A stretch of DNA of 64,000 nucleotides from NCBI RefSeq assembly GCF_036850765.1, contig NC_089490.1, positions 240,684,442 to 240,748,441 of the forward strand. The letters are read 5' to 3'. Of this stretch, positions 1-40,299 are shown piece after piece. A program made the translations under genes and the position numbers. How positions within the stretch are numbered: position 1 is the first letter of the stretch; each line of letters begins with the position of its first letter. This DNA is from Saccopteryx bilineata (lineage: Eukaryota; Chordata; Mammalia; Chiroptera; Emballonuridae). The notes beneath the pieces are model-generated. The model searched no databases and was not told the DNA's origin. It worked only from the letters and a program-made list of their open reading frames with translations.

Positions 1-1129
1 CCTCTGGGCAATTACGACGCACACTGTAGTTTGAGATTCGCAGTTTGTATTAAAGGGAATGCCAAGTACCAAGAGCCCCCACACTAAGGTCCTAGATGGT
101 AATTGAGATTTAAATGTTAATTTCCAAATCCCCTTTCTCATGCTTCCTTCTGTTGTTTTTCTTTTTTTCTTTTATTTAACACAGGAAGGAAAGGTATGTG
201 TGCTAGGGGGGCAGTTAGAGGAGTGTTTGCATCTCCTATTTGAATAAACCTTCAGAGCAAAAAAAATCTCACGGCTCTGAAATGTGCACTTGGCAAACTA
301 AAGGGTTTCAACAAGGGTAGCAGTCGGAGGGCTTGTCCAGATTGCTGGATGATTTGTGTCCTTATGTGAGTTGTAAGGGGTGCTGAGGGCCTGGCCAGAG
401 TCCCCTTCCCCAGGGCAGCTAACCAGTGTAGAGCTCCAGGCTCCCAGGAAAGACCCTGCTCTTGCTCTGCTCTGTTTCCCAGGACAGTTCAGCATGATGA
501 AGGGACAGGACCAAGAATGAAGTCCCTGGACTCATTCTGTCCCTACCTCACACCAGGGCTTGGATGCAGAACTACTCAGCTATGGTGACACAATAAAATC
601 CTTTTTCATAAAGGACTATCTATCCAAGGTCACAAACTCTAGCTGATGGAGCCACGGAGGAGATGAGGCTGATCACACCTGCTTTTGTTTTTAAGTTTAT
701 CGATTTTCCCTGTGAAAGGGCTTGTGTGGATAGAGGACAAAGCACACTAGTGCTCAGCCTCTGAGCTCGAGAATTCAGCCTTTTGGAGAAGGGGCTAAAA
801 GCCGGAGGAAGGTAGGGATGAAGCCATTGCACTCACATCACCCTTTGGTCCCCAGAAGGCTGATGGTGGGCCCTTGGGTCGCCTCCTGTGGGCCTTCAGC
901 TTCCCTGCCATTTCTCTGAGACTGACATGTCGGGTAATTGGTCAGGAGCCCCTAAGTCCCCTCCAGCCTTGGCTGCTGCTATGTAGTAGCCTCTACTTCC
1001 TGACGGCTTTTGTTTTTCCTTTTAACAGAACAACCTTTTTAAAAGGAATGCTAACTCCTGCTCGACCCCCCCCATTCTGTCTTAGGCAGCACTGTTCTTT
1101 AATTTATTGGGTAGAAAACCCTAAATCAG

Positions 1130-1183
1130 TCTGTGTATGTGTCTGTGTGTTTGTTTTTTTCTCATTGAACCCCCCCCCCCCCC
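1130..1183. repeat. Simple repeat: GT-rich tract and 14-base C run
   Basis: A GT-rich stretch is followed by an uninterrupted run of 14 C (1170-1183). It is low-complexity, length-unstable sequence with no coding content. Confidence 0.8.
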
Positions 1184-1430
1184 GCTTTCTAATGTAGAGA
1201 AAGCAAAACGGAGTCTAGAAAGCAAAGTGATGTATATAGTGCAGTAACAATCATGACGGGAGCTGGGCTCTCCCCCCACCCCAGCCAGTAAGTCATTTTA
1301 AAATAACAAATTGGTTGAAAAATAAATCCATGCCAGGACCAGGAGAAGAGGACCCCTAATTCAGGCCCTCTGTTCATTGGGCATGTCTCCTCCCAACAAA
1401 GCTCACCTGTTCTGATGCTATTTCCATTTC

Positions 1431-1436
1431 AATAAA
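1431..1436 (+). terminator. Candidate polyadenylation signal AATAAA
   Basis: A canonical AATAAA is followed within about 60 bases by U/GU-rich sequence. It is the last such signal before the IPO9 CpG island, so it could end the upstream plus-strand transcript. No transcript data support it here. Confidence 0.35.
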
Positions 1437-1460
1437 GTGATCTGAGTCGTCCACCAGTTC

Positions 1461-2760
1461 CCTAGCTCCCCGTCTGTCCAGTTTCTGTCTCTCTTTATCT
1501 AGTAGTCCAGTCCTTGTTCTGGAGGGTGAGGCTGACTGTGGCCATCTGCCTCACTCAGAGGTAAGAGCACCTACCCGGGAATGTCTGTCTGATCCCTTTG
1601 GATGGGGAGAGGGCTCCTGCTTGCACACTGTGGACCTAGCGTCCTTCATCAGAACTTGACATGTCCATGCCAGAAGTTGGGGGATTCTCAAGTCCTCTGC
1701 TCATGGGCCACCACATTTGAAACCTACCGCCCTGTGGACATTCCTAAGGTGTTCCTCTTGGGGTAAAAGTGAACCTATGAGACAGAAGCTATTGTCATGG
1801 AGTTTGGCTTCTGGCCACGGAGAGAAGGAAAAGAAGTCCCACTGTTCCCCACTGTGGAGCTGCAGGGACCTAGAAGCACTTTTCCCTAAGGGAATTGCTG
1901 TGGGAACACAACCCACCTCTCTCTAACATGGGAGGTGAGGAGGTGACACATGCTCCTACAATCAATGGGAGAGTCATTTCACTGGAAAAACCCTCAGATG
2001 AGGGGACTTAGCCCCTGAATGGCATCAGCTCAGCACCGGCAGTCTTAGAACTGGGGGGTGTGGGTGGGTTTCCTATTTCACTCAGAGTGAGGCTCAAGGT
2101 CCCAGTAAACCTTGCTGAGAAATACCTGGTCCTCTAAGCTCTGGAACCATATATGCCTTCCATCCCATCTTCCTCTGCAGCCACCCAGCCCTGTTGCTAA
2201 ACCCTCCAGATGATGCTACCCACTTGCTCCGGTATTCAGAAGTGTGAATCCCCTGAGCCACGGGTGAGACCAGCCCTGGCACATCCACAGAAAACCACGC
2301 CTGTTCCTTCACTGCTCAAACGTCCAGCCTTAATTTCTCTGGAAAGAGAGGTTACACATTCCCAGCCAATAGGATTCATTCTCAAATAGTCACATAAACA
2401 CTCAATCTGGAGCACACACCCTTCCCACACGGGTGGGCTCTCTCCTGGCCGGCTACTTTCAGCATCCAGGTGAGCTCGTGAAAATCAAGGGACTGAGCTT
2501 TTAAAGGCAACACTCTCCACTGCCCGGCTCACTTCAGTTTCCTCTCCCCTCCCTCTGAATTTCCCAGGCTAAGAGATTAACAGTCTCCCTTCAATAAAGA
2601 AAGTGTTTGGGGGGGGAAAGAGGTTGGTTAAAAGCCATTTTTGACCCAGCTCCCTTTCCTTAAAATCTCTCCACATCCCTGCCCACCTCACTTCCTCGCT
2701 CCTAACACAGCACCTCTCACCTGAAAGGTGCATGGATCTGAAGCCCTGCCCTACATCACG
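1461..2760. other. Intergenic stretch upstream of the IPO9 CpG island
   Basis: I see no exon with splice support, no SINE and no RNA gene in this 1.3 kb of moderate GC. It separates the probable end of the upstream gene from the IPO9 promoter and may contain the start of a divergent transcript, but nothing in the sequence fixes one. Confidence 0.4.
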
Positions 2761-2769
2761 GCCTTGATC

Positions 2770-31169
<28,400 letters not shown>

Positions 31170-31985
31170 CCAGCGGGTCTGCACCTGGTCCTCCAGCTGG
31201 CCCCCCCGGCCCGAGCAGCCCTGTGGCCTGGGGTGCATGCTCCTCAGCCTGAGCGCCTACTCCCTGCAGCCGTGCAGCAGCCCTGCCAACAGCAAGACGG
31301 AGCCCCCAGTGCTATCACAGCAATGCTGGGATACAGACTTCTAATGGCCCTTTGGAGGTGACCCATCTCTGGGACCCTTTTCTCCCCAGGTGCACCCCCC
31401 ATCCGAAGAGTCCCCTGCTGGCTCATCCAGAAATGTGCTGCCCACAGGATGATGTGCTCACAGACGTTTGCTGGCTGCAGGGGCAGGAACCCAGCCCATC
31501 TGTGTCTTGACACGCTCATGTCCAGGGATGTCCGGTGTGTTCAGACAGGTGTGCCCTGGAGAGGACCATGCTCCCACCCACAGATGTGCAGGCACTCAGG
31601 GCCCCTGCCCCACATGCAACACTAAGGGTCTGCTGGGACACTGCCATGCCCTACTGTTTGCATGACAGCCCCCACACGGCTCCCATGTACACACATGTGC
31701 CAGGCAGCAGCCGTTTTTCCTTTTTTAGAGAAAAAATAGGAAAAACATTTTTTTAAAAGTCAACCTTTCCCCCAGTATATTTAATATACCTCTACCCCAC
31801 TGTCTGAGACTCGCAGGTCACCTCGCCCTCAGATTTGCAGCGTGTATTTTTCTAGGAGTAAAGTGACCTTTACAGATGCACCTAGTCCGCACACCTCTGC
31901 CTCTTCCGTTGAGACGGAGAATCCAACAGGGAAGGCTGGACCTGGCTCCGGAAGGCCCACCCAGATGCTGTCCTGGCAGCCTGCT

Positions 31986-31999
31986 GGGGGGGGGGGGGG
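31986..31999. repeat. Homopolymer run of 14 G
   Basis: An uninterrupted run of 14 G lies in the probable IPO9 3'UTR. It is prone to length errors in sequencing and replication. Confidence 0.8.
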
Positions 32000-33241
32000 A
32001 CATCATGGGAACCTGAGTCTGTCATGGGTTCCAGAGTGGGTGGGGGAGGCAAGGGGAGAAACGTGGAGGTTGGGGTTCCCTTTCTGCTGTGCACACACCT
32101 GTCACCCGTTTTTAGTCACTACAAGACTCCTCTGGGTTAGTGGTCTCACAAACAGGAAGTGGAATTCAGAGTGAGTTAGTCTGCGTCTTGAGGGAAGGGT
32201 CCCACTGTGGGTCATTACAGAACAGTTTCGTGTCCCTGATGTCCAGCCCATGTCGAGCAGCCAGGTCTGGGACTGACTCTGCCACCTGCCATTTCTTCCT
32301 TATGATCCGGGGAGTTGCTGACATTGGGAAATGATGGTCTGACCACAGTAACCCACAGGGCCAAGTTGGGGCCAAGGCTGAAGTCTGCTCAGAACGAGGT
32401 TGACCCTGGATGTCGGCCCAGAGAGTGTCCTTGTGCTGCCACATTGAACAGCAGCTTGGAGCCCATTGTGGGCTAAAGTGACAGCTCATCTTCTGCCTCA
32501 GAAGGATGCGGTCCTAAAGGCAAAGACCCAGTGACAGCAGACTGTCAACCCCTGTGTCAGTCTTGCACCTGCCTTGCCTGCCCAGCAGCCAGCCGCCACT
32601 GCTGACAGAAGGAGTTCAGAGGTCCACCAGGTTCTCCCACAAGGAGAACACCGGCTCCTGTTGTCTGCTGTCTATTGAGCCGAAATCACGCACCCCAGCC
32701 TCGGAAGGGCAGTGCTGGCTGCTTAGGAGTCGATGTTCAGGGTCAGGCAGGGGATAGGGAGAGAGCCCTGGGCTGCTCAGGGGCCTGCAAGTGTGGCCCT
32801 GGTACGTAGCAGCAGGGACCTCAGGGTCTGCTGGGCTTTTGGTGGGCAGAAGTAGAGGAAACACCAGAACACAGGAAAGGGGGTAAAAAGCCAATTGTCA
32901 CAAGTCACTAGCCTGTGGGTGACACTTGACTGTTCAGTTGGACCCTCTTACCCTCAGGTCTCAGAATCATGCCGGCCTGCCCCATCCCTGTCTAACTGCA
33001 GACTTAGTAAGGTGCCCTTTGTGACAACCTGGTCCTTCCTGATTGCTGCAGGTACGCCCCAGATCCAAGCTGCCCCAGGGCAAGAGCAGCAGCAGCCTGG
33101 CGTTCTGGGAGAGGTGACCCTGCAGACTGCTCAGACTAAAGAGCTCACCAGCAGCTGGGCAGCAGTAAAACCACTCCCCACTGCTGTCCCTGCCCCACGA
33201 GGGTCAACACAGGAGACAGGCTTTCATTTGCAGTGACAAAG

Positions 33242-33247
33242 ATTAAA
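33242..33247 (+). terminator. IPO9: Candidate IPO9 polyadenylation signal ATTAAA
   Basis: ATTAAA is the commonest natural variant of AATAAA. Downstream TGTGGGGGAAATGTTTAT supplies a GU-rich element. Use of this site would give a 3'UTR of about 2.1 kb. Confidence 0.4.
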
Positions 33248-33260
33248 GCTGGACACCAGG

Positions 33261-35440
33261 AAAGATTCCCCAGTGTGGGGGAAATGTTTATCCTGGGGCA
33301 GTGAGAGCCCACAAACCTTGGCCTAGTTCCTGGCGCTGTCCTGGGCCTTTCTCTTCCCTGCCATGGACACAGGGTCTTCTTATGGCCTGGAGTGGGTGTG
33401 GTCCGATATGCAAATAAGCAGCTGTCCGGAGGAACTGGTTGCCAGAGGCCCACAGGAAGGAGAAGGGCAGGGTGGCCACAAGGTGGTGTGGAGGCCAGGG
33501 CAGCACAGCTGGGAGATGACTCAGCAGAGCACTGTGGCCACAGCCAGGCCTCTCCTGTCCCCACACCGCGCCTCGGCCACCTCCCTCCACATGACCCCTG
33601 CTAACAGTGAGGGCTGGGCACTACCGTTTCCCAGGAGTCAGACCTAGTGCAGCCTAGCCTTCCAAGTTGCAGATGCCCAATTTGAAATCCTAGAGTTGGG
33701 AGCTGGGGAGGCAACTTCCTCCAACCTCAGTTCCTCATCTGCTCAATGGGACAGATTTATCCACAGTGCTGGCCGCTAGTGTTAAGATCAGATCTCCTGG
33801 GGGAAGTCTGCTGCTGTCAAAGTCCCACCTTTGTCTCACCTGGTCCCAGATCACTGCCTCTGGTCTTTCAAGGTGGTGCACCTCCCCTCCTGGGGCTGAG
33901 ATGAGGTTGGTGTCAAGGACACCCTTGTATGTCCTTCCCTGGAGAAGGTACTGTGAAGCTGTCCGGGCCCGAAGCTTTGAACAACCACCTTCTAGGGTGC
34001 CCAGCCCTCCCCAGAACTCAGCCCCGGGCCCTCTCAGGACCCAGGTCCATGGTGGCAACAGTCAGCCTCAGTTGTCCCGCCCCAGGCTCTGACATCCCCT
34101 GCTAAGAAGTGCCAGTTCTCCCTCTTTCCTCTTATCTCCTGTCTGTGGCTTGGGTGTTTTCCTGGGACTCTGCACTGAGAAGTAAACAAGGATGCTAGAA
34201 GAGCCGGGGGTCATGCAAGCTGGCATGTCACCCAGGGTGTGAACTGTGGAGGTTGAGTTGGAAAGTGGCCAAAAAGGGAGACCTTTCGTGTTAACAGGAG
34301 AGACTAGAGAGAGTGTGTTTCTGTGGGATAAGGCCGGTGAGATGGAGAGAGGGGACCATGATGAAGAGGCAAGTCAGCCTGGGGCAGGAGAGGGCCCTCC
34401 ACTTGAGAAGCATTCCTGCTGCCAGGGCGGGGGGACAGCAGGGACCCTAGGCCACTTGGCCCTGCCCTCGTGGCACTGAGGGGTGGTGAGAGGCACACAG
34501 TCTAGGCTGTGGCCTGAGGGTGGACATCTCTGCAGTTACAGCTATTCTGTATGAGAACTGGTCTTCCCTGACACTGTTTTGTTCTGCTGGGCCTCGTGCC
34601 CCGCGCCGGACCCTTACCTCAGAGCACCAGGAGGATTTGTCCACAATATCAGCTGATGGAGATGGGGGCCCTCCTGAGGTTTAGAAGACGTGGGCCCTGC
34701 GCTTCCTGGATTACCCGAGTGTCGCCTGAACTGACTCCAGGGTAGTGTCTCTGTGAAGTGGGTGATGACTCCTGTGAGCTTGGCTGAGCCTGTGGAACTA
34801 CAGGTCTCACATGAGGTCCAAGTCTGTGTGCTTTGGAAGGGGCTGTACATGGCTGGGCACTAGCCAGGAGTTTGATTTTCTCCCTCGCTTGACCTGCAGC
34901 CCTGGTCAGGGCGCTCACATAGCATGGGACACGGTCCCTGCACACAATGTGAATCTGTGGGACTGGAGGGACCCCCCAAAACTGCACTTCGTGGACCCAG
35001 CCTGCCCACTGCCGTGGCCAGGGGACAGATCTGCAGGCTGCTGTAAGGAAGGGGTGCCTGCCCCAGTACCAGCCTAGTGAGGCCACAGGTCAGTGCATGC
35101 CAGTGGCTGTGCACTCGGAGGGGGAGGGGCCACTTCAGGGAGTCAGTGCGGCCATGGCTGAGACAAAGCTGCTCTGAGCCGCCTCAGTGGGGCCTGTGTT
35201 CTGGGAGTGAGAGCCCGGTGACTCCCAGCTTCCCCCCTCCCTTCCCCAGTGTCTGAAGATGGACACTGGGCTACAGGGCAGGTCCAGTCCTGCCCCTCCA
35301 GAGTGGGCAGCGCTGGGAGGGAGGGGCACCAGGGTGGGTCAAGGTTTCTGGGGTGCATGGCACGGATTGGGCACACAAGGGCAGGCCTACAGCGCTGGAC
35401 AGGGATGCTACTGTGTAGGGAGGGGACAAGCACTCTACTG
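33261..35440. other. IPO9-SHISA4 intergenic region
   Basis: This is GC-rich unique-looking sequence with an old MIR-like piece near 33715-33770 (CAGTTCCTCATCTGCTCAAT). I see no splice-supported exon and no young SINE. The end of the segment leads into the SHISA4 promoter. Confidence 0.5.
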
Positions 35441-35569
35441 GTGGGCTGGAGGCGGGCCCTGGGCGGAGTCACCACAACAAGCCTCGGTCAGTCTGGCCAC
35501 CACTACAGCGGCGCCTGGCAGCGGGAGGCCCCCTGCAGCTTCAGGACCCACAGCACCTCTGCCCCCACT
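35441..35569 (+). promoter_or_regulatory. SHISA4: SHISA4 proximal promoter and 5'UTR
   Basis: GC-rich sequence with GGGCGGAGTC and GGCGGGCCC elements precedes the ATG. There is no clear TATA box and the CpG density is modest. The in-frame sequence upstream has no other nearby ATG. The exact start of transcription is not visible. Confidence 0.45.
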
Positions 35570-37746
35570 ATGCCACTTCTGGCCTTCGCCCTACTGGTGC
35601 TGGGGCCCCCCCTGGGTAAGGGCAGGGAGCCAGGAGCGAGGTCCCCAAGACCCTGGGGATTCTGGCCATCTGCAGGGAGCAGGAGGGAGAGGAGACTGGG
35701 CCCTGGGAGCTAACACTGGGTCAGGGACCTGAGGCCTCTGGGTGGGGAGAAAGGGCAGCTCTCAGGTTGCAGGTGCCAAGGGTCGGGGCTTACTGGGGGC
35801 TATGAGGGGGTAGTAGGGACCAAAGGGTGGGGCTAAGGGTGGCCAGAGGACCAGCCTGGTAGCCCCTGGGCACCCTGCCCTGCCCACAGCGCTGGCCAGC
35901 ACGCACTGCCTAGGGTACCTGGACGAGAATGATGCCTGGCACCCAGGCTTTAGCTGCCAGCCCTTCTCCTTCTGCTGTGGGACCTGCCACCGTCGGTATT
36001 GCTGCAGGGACCTGAGCCTGGTCATCTCTGAGTCTCGGCAGAAGCACTGCCTGGGGTTCAGGTGCGCTGTCCTCACACCCTTTCTGTCCTCTTCCCAGGA
36101 GCCTGCCTAGGCTTGTCCTTCCTCCCACCACCCTTGTCCACCTCCTCTTCCTGGACCAAAGCCCAGACTCCCTGGGGGTGACTGTGACCTAACAGCTGGG
36201 GCTGGGCTCCCCTTGGTCCCATCAGGCCACATGGAGGGAGGCCCAGAGTTCACACCCAGACCACAGGGCACTGTTGTGGAAGGAGCTGTGACCAGAAGGA
36301 GAGGACAGGGGTTTGACTCACAGGTCCACTGCTCACTAGCTGGGTGGTCTTGGGTCATTGTTTCCTTTTGATAAAATAGGGGTGCCCAAATCCATGGTTT
36401 CCAGGTTTCTTTGTGAAGGGGACCACTAATATAAGGTACACAGGAGGCTGAGATGGAGGGGGGTTGGGGGGAAAACAGCTCTGGGTGACTTCTGAAGCGC
36501 CTTTCCATGCTAACTGTCCCACATGCCTCAGCCTGGCCAGGCATCACAGCCTTCCTTCCGGGAGGCAGAGTCCCCTAAGGTCGCCACAGGGACCTGGTAA
36601 AGTTCCACAAGGCCCCAGCACCCTGAGCAGTTTCTGGTCCCCAGCACACCCCTCCTATGAGTGCTGCAAGATGAGAGGACTTGTTCTTTATCTCAAGTCC
36701 CAAGGTCACGGCAGGCATCGCCTCAGCCGTGATCCTGTTTGTGGCCGTGGTGGCCACCACCATCTGCTGCTGCTTCTGCACCTGCCGCTACCTGTCCCGC
36801 CGGCGACAGCAGCTGCAGAGCCCCTATGCAGGTAAGGACACTGCTGGGCACCAGGAGGCGGAACAGGCTGGGTTCAACCAGGGGCAACAGAGGGTCAGGG
36901 TGTATGAACTCTGCACACACACCGGCCAGCACATCACCCAGAGAGAAGACCGAGCGTGTGGACATGGCCAAGCATGCACATGACTATTCAGATGTGTGCA
37001 AGTGCCAATGGCCAACAGGATGTCAGTGGGAGGGAAGGGCTGGAGGTCCCTCAGGGCACCCCTTCTGCATGACAGGGAACCAGCCCGAGTACATACTCCC
37101 TAGGCTGTGCCCTGGCTCCTGAGGTCTGAAACCTGGTCAAGGAGCAGCCATGCTAACCACAGACAGACCCTCTGGAGCACACTCCCACTCCCCGCTCTGC
37201 TCTGACAGGCAAGGTCTGGAAACCAGCCACCAGGTGCCAGTGTGCTCACCTTGGTTTCCTGGGCAGGAGGCAACAGCACCCATGGAGGTGGAGCTCTCAG
37301 TGCTGATCCTTGTCCCCCACCTAGGCCAGGAGATTGCAATGACAAGCTACCTAGTGCAGCCAGTGTCCCTGTACCCCCAAGACCCCAAAGCTGTCCGTGC
37401 GCCCCCACCACCTGGCTTCATGTGCCCACCTAGTGGTCCTCCCCAGCATCCTCTCTACCTGGCTGGACCTCCTGTCCACAGCCCCACAGGTGAGTGAGCA
37501 GACTGCAGCCCCTTTCTCCTGCCTGCCCCACCCCTGCACCAGGACCTCCCTGTCCTGGCCACCCTGGGTCTTTCTGGCACTCCCTCTGTATGAGCAGGGA
37601 CCCCAGGCTGGCTCTTCCCTGCATCCTGCACCTCCGGGGTTGGGGCCAGTTACTGTGCTCCTGGGCCACCGACCCTCGTCCTATCTCCTTGGCTTTCAGC
37701 CCCTCCCCCTTACACACCACCACAGCCTGCCTACCCAGGAGCCTGA
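35570..37746 (+). CDS. SHISA4: Shisa family member 4, five coding exons
   Basis: SHISA4 is a small single-pass membrane protein of the Shisa family, which has a cysteine-rich extracellular part and a proline-rich tail. Its own function is poorly known. Coding exons: 35570-35615, 35890-36061, 36698-36831, 37325-37489, 37700-37746, all GT-AG, totalling 564 nt (187 aa). A hydrophobic signal segment (LLAFALLVLG) leads into the Shisa cysteine cluster of exon 2 (CCGTC, YCCRD). Exon 3 encodes the transmembrane segment (GIASAVILFVAVVATTICC) and a basic stop-transfer RRRQQLQSP. The tail has PQDPKA and ends PPPYTPPQPAYPGA, with a PPxY motif for WW-domain partners. Human SHISA4 has about 10 more N-terminal residues; no upstream in-frame ATG restores them here. 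The match to remembered human SHISA4 is strong from the signal peptide onward. Confidence 0.93.
36300..36385 (+). repeat. Ancient MIR fragment in SHISA4 intron 2
   Basis: GCTCACTAGCTGGGTGGTC, CTTGGGTCATTGTTTCC and GATAAAATAGGGG follow the order of the MIR core. Confidence 0.65.
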
Positions 37747-38087
37747 GGAGCCAGGAGCCTCTGCGGTCCCTCCACAGATGCCCCTCTCCTGTTTCTGTTT
37801 CTGCATCTGGCCCTGGGCATGGGGAGGACCTCCACTCACAGGTCCCTGACCAAAGCCCCGCCCTGGGCCCTGCAGGGGACCAAGCCCAGGGAAGTGAACA
37901 GGAGCTGGGCTGGACCATGGCGGGTTGGAGGGCTTGGGGAAGGACACACCAGTGTAGGACACAGCCCCTGGTTTCTTATAGTCTCTATTTCCAGGAGCCC
38001 CATTTGCCCCAGGGGCTGGGGAGCCGCTCATCAGCAGCAGGCAGAGGCCTGCCCGGCTGCCCCACTGCCCAGGCCCTGGGCGGCTGG

Positions 38088-38093
38088 ATTAAA
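38088..38093 (+). terminator. SHISA4: SHISA4 polyadenylation signal ATTAAA
   Basis: ATTAAA lies 342 bases after the stop codon and is followed by the GU-rich CTTGTGCTGGTCACATTG. This gives a compact 3'UTR ending at about 38110. Confidence 0.6.
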
Positions 38094-38969
38094 GCTGTAA
38101 GAGTAACTTGTGCTGGTCACATTGTCTAGTCCACCCCTTCCTGTAACGCTGCCCTGGCTGGGCCCTGACCATGGCCAGCTCCACATTGCAAGCAGGGGGG
38201 CAGGGCTGGGGCACAGCAGCACCCCCACCTGCAGGTAGACGGCCCAGGCTGAGGGCTGTCCCCACAGCCCATGGGGTGGGTTTTGACCCAGCTGGGAAAG
38301 GAGTGCCATGTGCCTCACAGAGCTCCCCACCTGGGCCAGGCCCTGCGGCAGTCGGACATGGAGGCTGCTCCTTCTTTCAGGTTCATTTAGATCCACACGG
38401 GGCCCCACGGAGGTCCCCAGGCCTCTCTGCTGGTGTGCAGGAGGCTGTCACGAAGGTGAAAGTGTCCCTCTTCCCTGACAAGAGGGCCCAGGACTAAGAC
38501 CCGCGTGGAGAGAGGAGAGAGGGGGCTGGCGGAGAGACTGGCCCCAGGTGCTTGTCATTAACCTCAGACCCTCAGGGGACCCTGACCCACCAGCTCCCTC
38601 AGGCCTCCGCTGATGCCCCACCCTGGGAGCTGCCCAGGCATTTGGCCAGACCCTCCTCCCTCCCCCACTGCCCCAGGGCAGCACTCAGGTTTCCTCCGGG
38701 CCACTGGGTTCCTGCTGGGTGCTGGATATGGCCGCTATGCTAACCACGCTCCCAGGGACTGCTGCTACTCACATACCGTGGGGCAGGCTCTAGTCACAGC
38801 CTGCAAAGCAGGCGGCCCCGCCCCTAAGGCCGGGCAGGGGATGCCCGGGTAGTAGGGACCCTCAGGGCTTGGGCCTCCCGAAGTGTCCTGGGACCGAGGG
38901 CGGCCTAGGCTGCAAAGATGAAGAGGGGTTTTTGCAGCAGAGCCAGTGGGCAGCTGGGCCTGCTCGGCT

Positions 38970-39620
38970 GGCTGGGCGGTGGACACGCAGGAGGGGCCCC
39001 GTCCGAGAGCGGTGCGCGGACGGCAGGAGACCAGGGCTTGATTGGCTCCCTCTGAACCCCGTTTCCTTCCCCTTTCAAGGCGGGTGCCGGCCAAGACAGA
39101 CCTTCCCGGTCCCGGCACCCCGGGCGTAGCCGCAGGAAGCGGACGGTCTGGGCGGGGAGGGGACGACAGCGCCGGGAACTCGCGCGGCCACCAGGTGGTG
39201 CTGCGGCCCCGCTTCAGCCCGGGCGCGGTGACGTCACGGGCCGGGCGGTGCCCCAGGGCGCGGGAAAGAGCCCGCGGGCTGCCCCGTCGCCGGTGCACGG
39301 TGGCTTTTTGAGTCCACCTAAGCGTCGTCTGTGGTTCGATGGGAAGGGCTCCCCGAGGTGGCAGTTCCGAGTGAGCCTCGGATTTGGAGGTCTCGCGGGT
39401 GCAGGGGGAGGCGGGCGGGGCTCTCCGTGCTCAGCGGGTTACCCCGGACCCGCAGCCTGGCCTCTCGGGCCAAACTTTGCCTGATACCGGCATTCACGTT
39501 GGACTCGCAGGGTCGGGGGAAGCCACCCGAAGCACGCCGCTCCTGCGAGCGCGGGGCCGACGCGGTGGCCTCGAGCGCCCTCTGCTGCTGACGGGGTGGG
39601 GGTGGGGGGCTGCAAGGGCG
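38970..39620. promoter_or_regulatory. CpG-rich segment with CTCF-like and CRE motifs
   Basis: CpG density rises well above the flanks although no gene is known to start here. It contains a CTCF-like core on the plus strand (GGCCACCAGGTGGTGCTG, 39186-39203), the CRE palindrome TGACGTCA (39229-39236) and a CTCF-like core on the minus strand (AGCGCCCTCTGCTG, 39574-39587). The two cores point toward each other. It lies between the convergent genes SHISA4 and LMOD1. It could be an insulator, an enhancer, or the promoter of a non-coding RNA. Confidence 0.5.
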
Positions 39621-40299
39621 GAGCGGAGCCATGGGACCCGCGCTGCCCCAGGGCCGCCTGCGCATTGTGCCTGGCCGGACCCAGCAGAGAACCACCTGCA
39701 CCCAAAGGTGGGGATATGCTCTGCTTTCCACCGCGGACTCAGGAAACCCCGCGAGTGACTCAGACCCAAGACAGCGGCCCCACAGTGCCAAGGCGTGCCA
39801 GCACCCTTAAGCCATCCAACCAGAGGATGCCTGTAATGTGCCCTTTGGATGGAGTGGTCCCGGTTGGGTCTGGAGAGCCTGCAGCCAGTGCGGGGCGGGG
39901 CAGGGGGGTGCTGCGTGAGCGAGAGCAGGGGTGCCCAGTTCCTGGTCCTGTGGCTGCCAGAAGCCCACAGTCTGGGAGAGTGTCTAGTATATAGCCCCAA
40001 CCCTGCTCTGGGCTCCTCTGTCCATCTCCACGATACCCCCCACCCCTCGCCCTGTTAGTGGCTCCAGGTATAGCAAGACAGGTCAGGAGGAGACCCAGTT
40101 TAGGCCGAGTCTCCTAGGTCTGGACAGCCACCTTAGTGGGTACTTTCTACGAAGGCAAACTTGTGCTGTGGGCAGTTTGGGACTGCATGGCTGGAAACCT
40201 GGGTCTCTACAATCCTCCAGGGAGCCCAGGGCCAGGGAGAGAGGGGGCGGGTCAGGGCCCTCAGCGCAGTACAGTACAGAGGTGGGCACAGCCCCTCGC
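39621..40299. other. SHISA4-LMOD1 intergenic, no recognised content
   Basis: This is GC-rich sequence with no splice-supported exon, no SINE and no RNA gene. The long open frames on both strands reflect GC content. Confidence 0.5.

Larger units (their letters stand above)
1..1460 (+). other. Probable 3'UTR or downstream flank of an upstream gene (NAV1 by synteny)
   Basis: There is no convincing coding exon here. Three AATAAA hexamers lie on the plus strand at 243-248, 592-597 and 1431-1436, and the last is followed by U-rich sequence. In human 1q32.1 the plus-strand gene directly upstream of IPO9 is NAV1, so this is most likely its 3'UTR tail. That rests on synteny and polyadenylation-like signals only, because no NAV1 protein sequence is visible. 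Confidence 0.3.
31170..33260 (+). other. IPO9: Probable IPO9 3'UTR
   Basis: No AATAAA occurs between the IPO9 stop and SHISA4. AGTAAA (about 31858-31863) and ATTAAA (33242-33247) are the best substitutes, the second being followed by GU-rich sequence. The segment includes a 14-base G run near 31986-31999. The 3' end is inferred. Confidence 0.5.

Noticed and set aside
39318..40000. Long open frames on both strands between SHISA4 and LMOD1
   Set aside because: They are GC-rich, Pro/Arg/Gly-biased, overlap each other and lack splice support or recognisable domains.
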